Positions 45,236-55,035 of a stretch of DNA of 64,000 nt are shown piece after piece (positions within the stretch are counted from its first letter, which is position 1; each line of letters opens with the position of its first letter). Made by a program: the position numbers and the translations under genes. The stretch comes from Pseudopyrenochaeta lycopersici (taxonomy: Eukaryota > Ascomycota > Dothideomycetes > Pleosporales > Pseudopyrenochaetaceae). The DNA lies in contig NHZP01000077.1 in the NCBI GenBank assembly GCA_003313425.1, forward strand, positions 124,001-188,000. The letters are read 5' to 3'. The notes under the pieces are model-generated. The model saw nothing but the letters and a program-made list of their open reading frames with translations. It was not told the DNA's origin and did no database searches.

Positions 45236-46489
45236 GCGCGAGACGAGATGTGATGAGATCTGGTCCGTGCGGCAGGAAGGGGTCACATCTTTGATCACAC
45301 AACTTTGGCAGTAAACAGATGCTTGCGCTTCACTGTCGTTCTTTTTTTTTTGATAATAAGGTCTCTAAAGACTCGCCTCTCATATAAGGAGAGAATTCAG
45401 ATACATACAATGCATGATCTTAGTTATAAGCAGACAGAAATCTCAATCTACCTCCAGATTCCTCAGACAACGATCTCTCTCTGCCTTCGAACAGGCGAGA
45501 CGCCTCCACCTCCTCCACTAGGCCGTAAGCCTATCCTTAATACGCCAAAGAGACAAAGGCTTATTGCTCATGCGACTCAGGATCACGTTCAAAGAAGAAA
45601 GCCGTAGAAGGAGGTCGCAGCAGAGCTGGGGTAGCATCTTTGCAGCAGGACGCTGAAGGCAGCATTTAAAAAAGAGAGATACTTCAGACGCGTTGCAACA
45701 GAGAAACCTCTCCTCACAGATAAGCATAGATATAATAGACTAGTTTAGGCATATAAGCATGTTAAATAGGAAGATCAAGACTAGCTCAGAGTTGGATAGA
45801 GCAACAAGATGTCTGCAAGACTAGGAGGAGGCAAGATATTTATAACAAGGATAGCAGAAGAGAGACTTAATCAAGACTACCTTATCCCTCGTTTCAGACG
45901 TTACTCATGCTGCATAGTCTAGGGCATTATCTCAGGCCTATTTAAAGGGCCTCTTATTCTCTTTAAGAAAGATTAGTGCGTAAATAAGAAGAAGACGGTT
46001 ACTTCTTACGTCTATATTAAGCATATTCTTCCTTACATTAAGGAATTCCAAAGAGAGATAGCTGCCTACTTTAACAAAGAGATAATCTTTATAGAGGATA
46101 ACTATTCTATTTATAACTTAAAAGAAATAAAGGCTGCGCAGAGGCTGCTCTAAATTATAAAGATGACTTAGCCAGCTAATTCACCAGATCTCAACCCTAT
46201 TAAGAACGTGTGGCAGATGCTCAAGCATTAAGTCGCCCAGCAATATCCTAAGACAACAGAGGAGGTTAAGCTCTATCTTAAGGAGGAGTAGGAGAAAATC
46301 ACAGTTAAAGACTATAAAAAGTATATCCTGTCCATGCGTGAGCGCTGTGTTGCAGTAATCCAGGCAGAAGGCCTTCATACAAAGTGGTAGAGCATTGCTG
46401 CTGTCTTGTTGTACATACAAAAATGAATAGAAACTCAGACCAGGGCTGTGCCGCACGGACCAAATCTCATCACATCTCGTCTCGCGCTA
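45209..46489 (+). mobile_element. Tc1 transposon copy A (right end truncated)
   Basis: Same element as copy B in the opposite orientation. The left end has the full inverted repeat CAGTCCCCCCCC...GCGCGAGACGAG. The right end stops at CGCGCTA (46489) and lacks the last roughly 24 bases, where copy B begins. The transposase reads on the plus strand. Confidence 0.9.
45305..46390 (+). pseudogene. Tc1 transposase relic, copy A
   Basis: The paired helix-turn-helix region is near the start: Y-K-E-R-I-Q-I-H, then Q-T-E-I-S-I-Y-L-Q-I-P-Q-T-T-I. The DDE catalytic domain follows with M-S-A-R-L-G-G-G-K-I-F, I-I-F-I-E-D-N-Y-S-I-Y and P-D-L-N-P-I-K-N-V-W, ending H-T-K-W at the TAG 46388-46390. Stops at 45604-45606 and further on replace Trp or Gln. 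In the last catalytic motif, N-P-I-E-N-V-W has become N-P-I-K-N-V-W (Glu to Lys, a G to A change). Confidence 0.88.
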
Positions 46490-47795
46490 CAGTCCCCCCC
46501 CATGAATTGACTGCTAGCGCGAGACGAGATGTGATGAGATTTGGTCCGTGCGGCACAGCCCTGGTCTGAGTTTCTATTCATTTTTGTATGTACAACAAGA
46601 CAGCAGCAATGCTCTACCACTTTGTATGAAGGCCTTCTGCCTGGATTACTGCAACACAGCGCTCACGCATGGACAGGATATACTTTTTATAGTCTTTAAC
46701 TGTGATTTTCTCCTACTCCTCCTTAAGATAGAGCTTAACCTCCTCTGTTGTCTTAGGATATTGCTGGGCGACTTAATGCTTGAGCATCTGCCACACGTTC
46801 TTAATAGGGTTGAGATCTGGTGAATTAGCTGGCTAAGTCATCTTTATAATTTAGAGCAGCCTCTGCGCAGCCTTTATTTCTTTTAAGTTATAAATAGAAT
46901 AGTTATCCTCTATAAAGATTATCTCTTTGTTAAAGTAGGCAGCTATCTCTCTTTGGAATTCCTTAATGTAAGGAAGAATATGCTTAATATAGACGTAAGA
47001 AGTAACCGTCTTCTTCTTATTTACGCACTAATCTTTCTTAAAGAGAATAAGAGGCCCTTTAAATAGGCCTGAGATAATGCCCTAGACTATGCAGCATGAG
47101 TAACGTCTGAAACGAGGGATAAGGTAGTCTTGATTAAGTCTCTCTTCTGCTATCCTTGTTATAAATATCTTGCCTCCTCCTAGTCTTGCAGACATCTTGT
47201 TGCTCTATCCAACTCTGAGCTAGTCTTGATCTTCCTATTTAACATGCTTATATGCCTAAACTAGTCTATTATATCTATGCTTATCTGTGAGGAGAGGTTT
47301 CTCTGTTGCAACGCGTCTGAAGTATCTCTCTTTTTTAAATGCTGCCTTCAGCGTCCTGCTGCAAAGATGCTACCCCAGCTCTGCTGCGACCTCCTTCTAC
47401 GGCTTTCTTCTTTGAACGTGATCCTGAGTCGCATGAGCAATAAGCCTTTGTCTCTTTGGCGTATTAAGGATAGGCTTACGGCCTAGTGGAGGAGGTGGAG
47501 GCGTCTCGCCTGTTCGAAGGCAGAGAGAGATCGTTGTCTGAGGAATCTGGAGGTAGATTGAGATTTCTGTCTGCTTATAACTAAGATCATGCATTGTATG
47601 TATCTGAATTCTCTCCTTATATGAGAGGCGAGTCTTTAGAGACCTTATTATCAAAAAAAAAAGAACGACAGTGAAGCGCAAGCATCTGTTTACTGCCAAA
47701 GTTGTGTGATCAAAGATGTGACCCCTTCCTGCCGCACGGACCAGATCTCATCACATCTCGTCTCGCGCTAGCAGTCAATTCATGGGGGGGGACTG
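46490..47795 (-). mobile_element. Tc1 transposon copy B (full length)
   Basis: 1,306 bases bounded by complete inverted repeats (CAGTCCCCCCCCATGAATTG at 46490 and its complement ending 47795) and TA on both sides (46488-46489, 47796-47797). Inverted relative to copy A and inserted at a TA inside A's right terminal repeat. Confidence 0.92.
46614..47699 (-). pseudogene. Tc1 transposase relic, copy B
   Basis: Minus-strand mirror of copy A with the same stops and the same missense changes in the DDE domain. The helix-turn-helix half is at 47397-47699 and the C-terminus ends near 46614. The identity of mutations shows that the two copies share one mutated ancestor. Confidence 0.88.
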
Positions 47796-47797
47796 TA

Positions 47798-48059
47798 TCA
47801 GACCAGCAACTTGCATGGTGTCCCAATAGCTCCCGCATGTGGCAAACTGCCACGCCCCTGGGGCCCGAGAACTGTGGTGCCACCGGATGCACCATCGAGG
47901 GAGGGCGGACAATCGGGCCATTTAGCTGTCGTCAGTGTCTTCGCCTTGTTTAAGGCAACTGCATCGAAGAGAACGAGCCATCACCTCATCGAGATACAAT
48001 GAAGGACTCCAAAGAGCTTAGTAAAACGAATCGGCTGAACGACGCATCTTTCCACTACT
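47798..48059. other. No recognisable gene
   Basis: Balanced composition, with short frames only on both strands. This is probably the 3' flank of the minus-strand relic that follows. Confidence 0.3.
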
Positions 48060-49620
48060 CGAATCAGCCCAAAATAAAGTCACATAGGGTAATTGATGAT
48101 ACTGAAGGTGAGGAGTGATTAGGTGACAACACGATGACAGGTTGTACTGATACAAATACAAAATAGTTCAGAATGAAGTAAGGCGAAACCTCCGGTATTA
48201 CACCAGACCGTCGTTCAGAGGTGAACTGAGGCGACTTGTCCGTGCGTTTATAAAACCAAAACGAAAGCTCCCGTTTGAGCATAATGCCACAAGGTACAAG
48301 GCTGAGGGTATGAACGAGCGACTGAAAGAGAGGATCAGAGCCACGTTTCCAGATAGTCATCAGCAGTTCAACTAGACTTGAATTGCTCTCAGTGATTCTA
48401 AAACACTGCTAAGCATCATCTTAAGCGTGTCTGGACGCTTGGTTCCGATAGCAAATAGTTCAATCTCGCTGCTGGCATAAAATACAAAGTTGCTCAACAG
48501 TACGACGAAGAGTAGGAGCCCTTTGCTGAGGCCTTCGTAGTAGTGCTTCTCCAGTATCTCTTTTAAGTGTATAGCGGCTTGTTCTGCGTGTGTGATTGCT
48601 CGCTGTGTGAATGTCGGACCATACAAAGAGAATCAGCGGCAGCACAATGTTTGACCAAAGAATTGAGCTAGTGTCCGAACTTTGTCCCGAATATCTGGTT
48701 CCGCGTTTGAGTCTTCCCAATAATCCCATTGCTGCATCGTTACGAGCAGGTCTCGATGGAAGTCATCTCCACGATATTCGTTGAAGCAATCGCAAAGCGG
48801 AAGTCGTTCACAATCGAAAACCAATCGGCCGTATTGGTGTAGCACGTCATGTACCCGATCATTCGAGTGTGGCTCGGTGAGAGTTTCTTTCACTGGCGTT
48901 GACGCCTTCGTTGGCCTTTGGGACAATCAGTATCTAGGGAATTTGAAGATAGGAAAAGAAGTTTCGGAAGGGGGTTGTACCAGGCTTCAAAGATATCTAT
49001 CGTACGAGACCGAAGTCTTTTTGTCATCCATGCTTCGGCCTGGTTCGCCATATTGCCGTGAGAGAGACTTTTCTGTCAAAGAGATTGTTACCATCAGCCT
49101 TTATATCATCAGATCATACAAAAATCCAAGCGAGCATAGGTGATGCCTAGAGTGACTTGTGTCCAATCATAAGGATCAAGATTTATAAGGCTGAAACTCC
49201 TTGGTACTATGTCCCCTCATATAGGCGCCAATGTCGTATTTCGAGGATCCTACACTTCCTTGAAAGCACGTAGGATGAGCCCGTGGATCACTTTCGTTTC
49301 TAACAACACAGACACATCGGCCGACCTTTTGTCCTTTCGACACCGTGATATCATTCTTAGTATATCAGCTTCGGAGATAAGAGCAGACGTATTCTGCAAT
49401 TCCTGGGTAACTTTATAAAGAGGCTGTTATGTCATTTTCGTTATTACCATTTTGAACATCTTATCAGTCCACTGACGCGGGGTCGAGGCTTCGTGGCTTA
49501 AGTTGTCGTTATTTAGACTGATGTTACTGGGGCTGGGCTCGTCTAAATGATCAGGTTTCTCGTTATCATCGCTTTGATCGTCATCGCTTGGGCCGTAGGC
49601 GCTTTGTTCGTGCTATAGTC
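48060..49620 (-). pseudogene. Degraded minus-strand gene, function unknown
   Basis: A series of minus-strand segments reads like one protein with scattered stops. From 49590 down an acidic stretch (S-D-D-D-Q-S-D-D-N-E-K-P-D-H-L-D-E) is followed by W-T-D-K-M-F-K-M-V. A TAA follows, then L-I-S-E-A-D-I-L-R-M-I-S and V-I-H-G-L-I-L-R-A-F-K-E-V. Then come L-C-D-C-F-N-E-Y-R-G-D-D-F-H near 48785, a TGA at 48633-48635, E-K-H-Y-Y-E-G-L-S-K-G-L-L-L-F, and I-W-K-R-G-S-D-P-L-F-Q-S-L near 48350. The 5' end is cut by the solo LTR at 49627. I do not recognise the family. Confidence 0.45.
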
Positions 49621-49626
49621 GCCCTC

Positions 49627-49796
49627 TGTCAGATTCAAGGACTATTTATCTTTATCTTTGATAAATTTTGATGATGAACGTAGTTGATCTCTTCTATATT
49701 CTCTATTTTCTCCTTTTATAGAGAGTGTGTGCCAAGTGGTTACAGCCGAGCTTTGTACTACAATACAGTATCGCGTACCCTCGCTTGTATCTGACA
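49627..49796 (-). repeat. Divergent solo LTR related to Copia 2
   Basis: About 170 bases starting TGTCAGATTCAAGGACTATT, which is the reverse complement of the end of the Copia 2 LTR (AATAGTCCTTGAATCTGACA), and ending TATCTGACA. Middle part diverged and shorter than 221 bases. No convincing target duplication. Minus orientation relative to the Copia 2 element. Confidence 0.7.
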
Positions 49797-50038
49797 ATAG
49801 TATTAGTTATACTAAGAAGAAGTAGCTATCTTAATACTCTAGCTAATAATCTAGCTAATAATCTACTTATCCTGATAATCCTTTAAATTAATAGTTTATT
49901 ATATACTACTTTATATAGTTAAGTTATTGATATTAATAAGTTTAGGTTAAAAGTATAACGTGAGCGGCAAGCGAAACGCACAGGTAAGCGAAACGCCCAC
50001 TCTTGCCAAGACCATACCTCCTTCTACCTTTAACTACA

Positions 50039-51933
50039 ATGTCTCAATAACTTAATATTAAATTACTCCCTTATAAGGATAGAATTATCTTAGCTATCTA
50101 AGCAATAAAAAAAGACGTAACATTAAGTAATCGACGAGCTGTAGCAGTCTACAACGTTCCTAGAAGGACTCTCTGCGACTAACGCGCTAGAAAGCTTTTA
50201 CGACGCGACAGCCAACCTAACTCGTTAAAGCTTAACAGGCATAAAGAAGACGCGATTATCTAATATATAAGGAAGCTAGACGCGCGAGGATTTGCCCCTA
50301 CACTGTCTTATCTCCGTAAGATAGCGAATTAGTTACTAGCTACTTGTAGTAGTAGCCAGGTAAGAGAAAAATGGGCTAGAAACTTCGTCTCTCGTAAGCC
50401 TAAGATTAAATCCCAGCTAAGTAGGCCACGCGACTACCAGAGAGTCCTATGCAGCGATCCAGCTGTTATTAGCCCCTAGTTTAACCTTATACGCAACATT
50501 AAAGCTAAGTACAGCATCCTAGATAAAGATACCTAAAACTTTAACGAGACTAGCTTTACTATAGGCGTAGGAGGGTCCGTTAAGGTGGTAACTGCGTCTG
50601 AGAGACGTACTCAACTACTGGGGATACAACCTAGCAACCGCGAGTAGGCGACGTTAATTGCTAGTATTAACGCTATAGGCTAGACAATTCCACTCTTTAT
50701 TATCTTCAAAGTAAAGAACTATAACAAGTCCTAGTTACCTAATCTATCTAAGGGCTGGCGTATAGGCCTTAGTAAGAACAGATAGACTAACAACGAACTT
50801 AGTCTAGCCTAGCTACAGCACTTTATCTAGCATACAACAGCCTAGATAGTAGGCAGTTACTAGCTACTAGTAATTAATAGCTATAAGAGCTATAATTTAC
50901 TTGCCTTCTAGGATCTATGTAAGGAGAATAAGATAATTACCTTCTGTATGCCTTCCTATTTATCCTATATCCTGCAGCTGCTTAATATAGGCTGCTTTGC
51001 GCTATTAAAGCAGGCATACTGGCGAGAGATTAGGGTCTTGGCAGACAGTCACATTACCTACATTAATAAAAAAGCATTCCTAGCTTCCTTTAAGGAGGTA
51101 TTCGAGACCTCGTTCTTACAGCAGAATATTCTATCTAGCTTCTAAGCAACTAGCCTAGTCCTACACAGCCTAGAGGTGGTGCTATCAAAGCTTAAGGTAA
51201 AGCCTCGCACGCTGACACTACCTCTACTAGGGCCCACCCCCTAGCACCCTAAAACACCCAGCAACGCCTAGGAGATAGAGGCTTAAACAACACTAATTAT
51301 GAAGAGGATTCGTGACTATAAGAGTTCCTCTCCTAATTCTATTATTAAGATGGTGTTATAAGTTAAAAAGGGATTAATATTAAAGGTACACTCACACACG
51401 TTGCTGGAAGCTAGAGTAGCTAGTCTTGAGCAGGCAAATAGAGCTGCTTCTGAGCGGAAAATGTTGACAGGTCTAGAAAGTACGGTGATATCTGATCGGA
51501 GAAACCGAAATAATAGACTTTCGGTGAGACCGAGAATATCGGATTGACCGTCGGCCAGTCCGAAGAGCTGAAGTTGAGACCGCAGATATAAAGACTAGGT
51601 TGTGCTCTGTAGAAGAGGATGAGACAACTCAAAAATAAAGATAGTTTTAAGTCTATTGAGAATTGCATCACATGTGCCACATTATTAGGGTACTCATACT
51701 AATAGAAAAAGCGTAAGAAAAAGCGGATCCAGCAGGGAGGGACCCTATCAAAGGAGGAGGGAGAGGACTTAATTACTCAGAGGGACGTTGATGCCCAACT
51801 TAAGGTGGAGAGGCGTGCGGAGAGGGCTCAAATAGGTGCTAGTACAAAGGGTATCCGACGCTGTAAAACTTGTGGAGAGGCAGGACACAATAAGCGCACG
51901 TGTAAGAAAGATATAGTAGAAGTAGAGGATTAA
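50039..51933 (+). pseudogene. Fot1/pogo transposase 2 relic with C-terminal zinc knuckle
   Basis: From ATG 50039. The helix-turn-helix part contains S-N-R-R-A-V-A-V-Y-N-V-P-R-R-T-L, and the CENP-B part R-E-K-W-A-R-N-F-V. DDE domain segments are F-N-E-T-S-F-T-I-G-V (Asp changed to Asn), A-S-E-R-R-T-Q and D-L-C-K-E-N-K-I-I. The C-terminus, after the nested LTR, is lysine-rich (K-K-R-K-K-K-R-I-Q-Q) and ends with a CCHC knuckle, C-K-T-C-G-E-A-G-H-N-K-R-T-C (about 51867-51908), before the stop at 51931-51933. A terminal CCHC is a feature of a subset of fungal pogo transposases. Gln and Trp codons in the middle are stops. Confidence 0.9.
51462..51704. repeat. Solo LTR inside pogo 2
   Basis: 243 bases starting TGTTGACAGG and ending ACTAATA (probably ACA before mutation), flanked by GAAAA at 51457-51461 and 51705-51709. 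Removing it restores the transposase frame E-R-K-K-R-K-K-K-R. Contains GATATAAAGAC as possible promoter core. Not related to the other LTRs here. Confidence 0.85.
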
Positions 51934-52053
51934 TTTAAGCTACTATAAGCTGTAGTAGCTTTTTATAGGATTAAGTTGTTAACGTGCAAAGTTATAAAGC
52001 TTGGTGGGGTGGGCGTTTCGCTTACCTGGGCGTTTCGCTTGCCGCTCACGTTA

Positions 52054-52250
52054 TTTCTTAAGAATTACTTAATATATACTTTTATAACTTAAGAAATAAT
52101 CTATATATAAGTATAAGAAGCTATCTTTAAGTTTTTAGATTATTAAGTATTACTAATGTTAAGATCTAGGAGACGAATTTTTAAGATTTTTGGTGTATTT
52201 TGGACTGCGGCGTTCGCTTGTCCGCGGCGCTCGCTTGTGAGACACGTTAT
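52054..52250. repeat. TIR-like right arm of an AT-rich element
   Basis: An AT-rich tail is followed by TTTTTGGTGTATTTTGG and a GC-rich end with two copies of CGGCGYTCGCTTGT and the terminus ACGTTA. The layout matches the right end of the MITE at 59561 (TTTTTTGGTGTGTTTTTGG ... ACGTTA). No matching left end is visible, so it appears to be half an element abutting the hAT relic. Confidence 0.5.
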
Positions 52251-52892
52251 GAATGAGTTTGAAATACACAAACAGGAGATGAGGAGGATTCTCGCAGAGT
52301 CAATAGGACGTGTTCATCTATCATTTGACATTTGGACTTCAAGGAGGAGACTTGCTTTAAATGGTGTAATAGGGCACTTTGTCGATAAACAAGGTCGGTG
52401 CCGTACAGTTCTATTGTCGCTTAAAGAGATGGAGGATATTCACTCAGGGAAAAACATAGCTAAGAACGTTCTTAAGGTTACTGACGACTACAACCTTCGT
52501 AACCGCATTAGTTACTTTGTCACCAATAACGCTTCTTCAAACGATACTGCTGTTGTAGAGTTAAGTAATGAGCTTAGCCTTAACCTAAAATGGAGGAGAC
52601 TACGCTGCGCAGGGCACGTTTTAAACCTTATCGCGACCTCGTTACTATACAGCAAGGATTTTAATATATTTAAAAAGAGACTGTTAGATGTAAAGACCTT
52701 AGAAGAGGAAGTAGAAGTATAGCGGAGTAAGGGCCCTGTTAGTATGGTTTGCGCTATCGTGAATTAGATTAATAGGTCTCCTGGACGTTTACAGAGGTTC
52801 TTTCGTGTCCAAACAAGTCTCTGGCGAGAAGATAATCCCGCCGTAGTTATAGTTTACAAGCCTCTGTCGTTAGTGCTAAGTAATACTACTAG

Positions 52893-53324
52893 GTAAGCTT
52901 CTTTTGTTATCGTAATCTCTACCCTAAACTCCTATCACTACGTAATTATTGCACAGTGCAACTATAATATTTCTTATCTATTTTAATAGAGATAGCTGTT
53001 GCATGTACTTTACTATTATGAAATTGTTAGCCAACTCGGTTAGCTCCTCACGTGCTCTGTTATATAAGCATCCACAGGGTATATAGTTCCCTTGTGTCTC
53101 ATTTGATAGGAATCAACCTAGTTCCTCCTGCCTGCTGCCCGCCAACAGAAATTATTACCTATAAGGCTATACAAATTTCCTGTTATTATAGTAGAGTTTT
53201 ATTATTATATTATATTTTACCTACATTAACCTTTAGAAGTTCTAGGTTAGCACTAAAGCTCTAGGTTTTTAATACCTACTCTCTCTTTTTAGTATCTTAG
53301 TTATATTAAACTGACTGTTTATAG
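52893..53324 (+). other. Intron or insertion within hAT relic 3
   Basis: GTAAGC...TTATAG borders. Removing it joins the hAT coding frame exactly. After taking out the 123-bp solo LTR and its 5-bp duplication, 304 bases remain, AT-rich and without a recognised element. AGGTA occurs at both edges, so a small insertion with a 5-bp duplication is as possible as an intron. Confidence 0.5.
53025..53147 (+). repeat. Solo LTR of the Copia 1 family
   Basis: 123 bases nearly identical to 1348-1470 and 6653-6775, flanked by a perfect 5-bp duplication GAAAT at 53020-53024 and 53148-53152. It keeps CAACC where the 5' LTR of the full element has TAACC, so it is nearer to the unmutated sequence. Confidence 0.95.
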
Positions 53325-54531
53325 GTAGAATTCAACCCGTGATATGCTTGTACGAGCGCTTAAGCTAAAGACAGCAATTGACGAGTTCTTGAATGACGAG
53401 GAAGTCCGAGATAGGCGCTATTTGAGGCGTAATGAACCATCAGAGGTCCAAGATCTATCGGTTTCCCGCATTATCTTCGAGCATCGTATAGGATCTGATG
53501 ACTGGGTAATTGTTACTGAACTAGTGGCAGTCCTTAAGCCCTTCAAACAGGCCACAAAGAAGCTTGAAAAACGCCCTGATAAGAACTCCGCAACTAGTGT
53601 TGCTAACTACGTCCCTATCCTTAATCGCCTCATAACCTATCTTAAAGACTTAAAGGATCGTTTTAAGAAAAGCTATAGAGATAAGCCGTTCTAGGTTAGT
53701 ATTAAACATGCATGGAGTAAGGCCCGTGATTACTATAATAAGAGTGATAAATCGCCAGTTTACGCTGCGCTAATACTCCTTAATCCTCGTCTTAAAAAGG
53801 ACGGCCTAGAAGAGGCTTAGAGTAGACCTTAGGCAAAGGAAGGGCTCTGAAAGGCTAAGGAGTTATATAAAAAGGATTATAAGACACTGCCAGTTGAATC
53901 GCCAGAGTTTTCACCTAATTCACAGCCCTCTGAGCTATTATGTTCTCCCTAGAGACCTCTATAAGAAACCTTAGTCAACATATTACTACTAAGTTAAAAG
54001 AGAAAGTATAACGATCTTAACGACGACCTTAGTAAACGTTACTACCAGCCTCGACCTGTTCGGGTTTAAAACAAGTTTAAAGCGTTCCTTGCTGAGGAGT
54101 ATGAAGACGAGAAGTGTATACTAGCCCAGTACTGGCGGAGGGTGAATATTCGAGCAAAGTATCTGCTACTTTCTCGTATGGCAATTAAACTTCTAGCTAT
54201 CCTAGCTATGAGCGCTGAGCCTGAATAGATCTTTAGTCAAGGAGGCTTAATGGTTACTTCAGGGCGTGCCTCTCTCTCCGAAAATTCACTTGAGGCGTGC
54301 TTGTGCCTTGCACACTGAGGTAAGTCTGAAATTATTCAAATAGGGGATTATAAAGAGGAGTTTAGAGGTACTTAAGAAGTAGTTCTTGATGGCCTTTTTA
54401 GTACAGATCGTCTTGTAATTAGTGAACAGAGCGGCGATGATAGTAGTGTTGTGTTTCGAGAGGAGTGGGAGGGCGAAACTGATAAGGAGCTTGCGCGGGT
54501 AACTGGCGCGTTACAACGAATTGCTTATTAG

Positions 54532-55035
54532 TTATAAAGTAATTATTAGTTTAATTAGCGTTATCTGTTGCCTTGCTAACCGCTTTATCTACACTATAAC
54601 AATACAATTTAGAGGATAAGAGAGGAGTTGTGTTTAGGGCCTTCGAGTTGTGAGGAACATTCCCTCTGGGGCATTTTATACACGCTAAACTTAAGATTGG
54701 CCGCTTTGCGGGATGTATAACCCCATACAGTTTAGCTGGTGGCGTACAGAAAGCTTAGCCGAATTCCTTTGTTCCATGGAACAGATGGAATTCAGATGGA
54801 ATTACTGAATTCCTTCCATGTGATGACAACCATAAAGATGCTTCATAACAAAGTTATTTTGATGTCGAAACAGGATCATCGCGCTACGATTCAAAGTATG
54901 CCTTACCTCCTCAATTTATCAATGAAGGCTAGTGAGATTTCTCCCTTCATTTGGCTATAGGTGCGAAAACGCCTTGTACTTATTTTTACTGCATTGCAGC
55001 CCTTGCTACTCCTATTGACATGTCCCCGCTGTCGA
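54532..55035. other. No recognisable gene
   Basis: Probably includes the right end of hAT 3. Short palindromic GAATTCC/GGAATTC phrases occur near 54761-54813. Plus-strand frames at 54739-54960 and 54961-55197 are open but without recognised features; the second overlaps the better-supported minus-strand reading. Confidence 0.3.

Larger units (their letters stand above)
45236..47768. repeat. 1.25-kb near-perfect inverted repeat (Tc1 palindrome)
   Basis: 45236-46489 and 46515-47768 are reverse complements with almost no differences. Open frames at 45305-45607 (+) and 47397-47699 (-), and at 46181-46456 (-) and 46548-46823 (+), translate identically. The arms are separated only by the 25-base start of copy B (46490-46514). 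Both arms carry the same RIP stops. Confidence 0.93.
49958..52051 (+). mobile_element. Fot1/pogo transposon 2, with solo LTR inside
   Basis: Terminal inverted repeats ACGTGAGCGGCAAGCGAAAC...GCGAAACGCCCAC at both ends and TA duplications at 49956-49957 and 52052-52053. Without the nested 243-bp LTR the element is about 1.85 kb. Contains a RIP-mutated DDE transposase on the plus strand. Confidence 0.93.
52249..54531 (+). pseudogene. hAT transposase relic 3, N-terminus missing
   Basis: From ATG 52249: G-R-V-H-L-S-F-D-I-W-T-S (hAT core), L-A-L-N-G-V-I-G-H-F, F-V-T-N-N-A-S-S-N-D-T, and R-R-L-R-C-A-G-H-V-L-N-L-I-A. An intron-like gap at 52893-53324 then joins N-T-T-R to (stop for Trp)-N-S-T-R-D-M-L. 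After it come F-K-Q-A-T-K-K-L-E, L-L-N-P-R-L-K near 53785, and M-S-A-E-P-E followed by TAG and I-F-S-Q-G-G-L (dimerisation region), ending I-A-Y at 54529-54531. The first 190 codons are open and the rest has a dozen stops, mostly TAG/TAA. The BED zinc finger is absent. Confidence 0.9.

Noticed and set aside
51420..51680. 86-codon minus-strand frame
   Set aside because: It overlaps the solo LTR inside pogo 2 and has no recognised feature.
53052..53264. 70-codon frame starting M-L-C-Y-I-S-I-H
   Set aside because: It lies mainly in the solo LTR. The same N-terminal peptide is read from the Copia 1 3' LTR at 6680.
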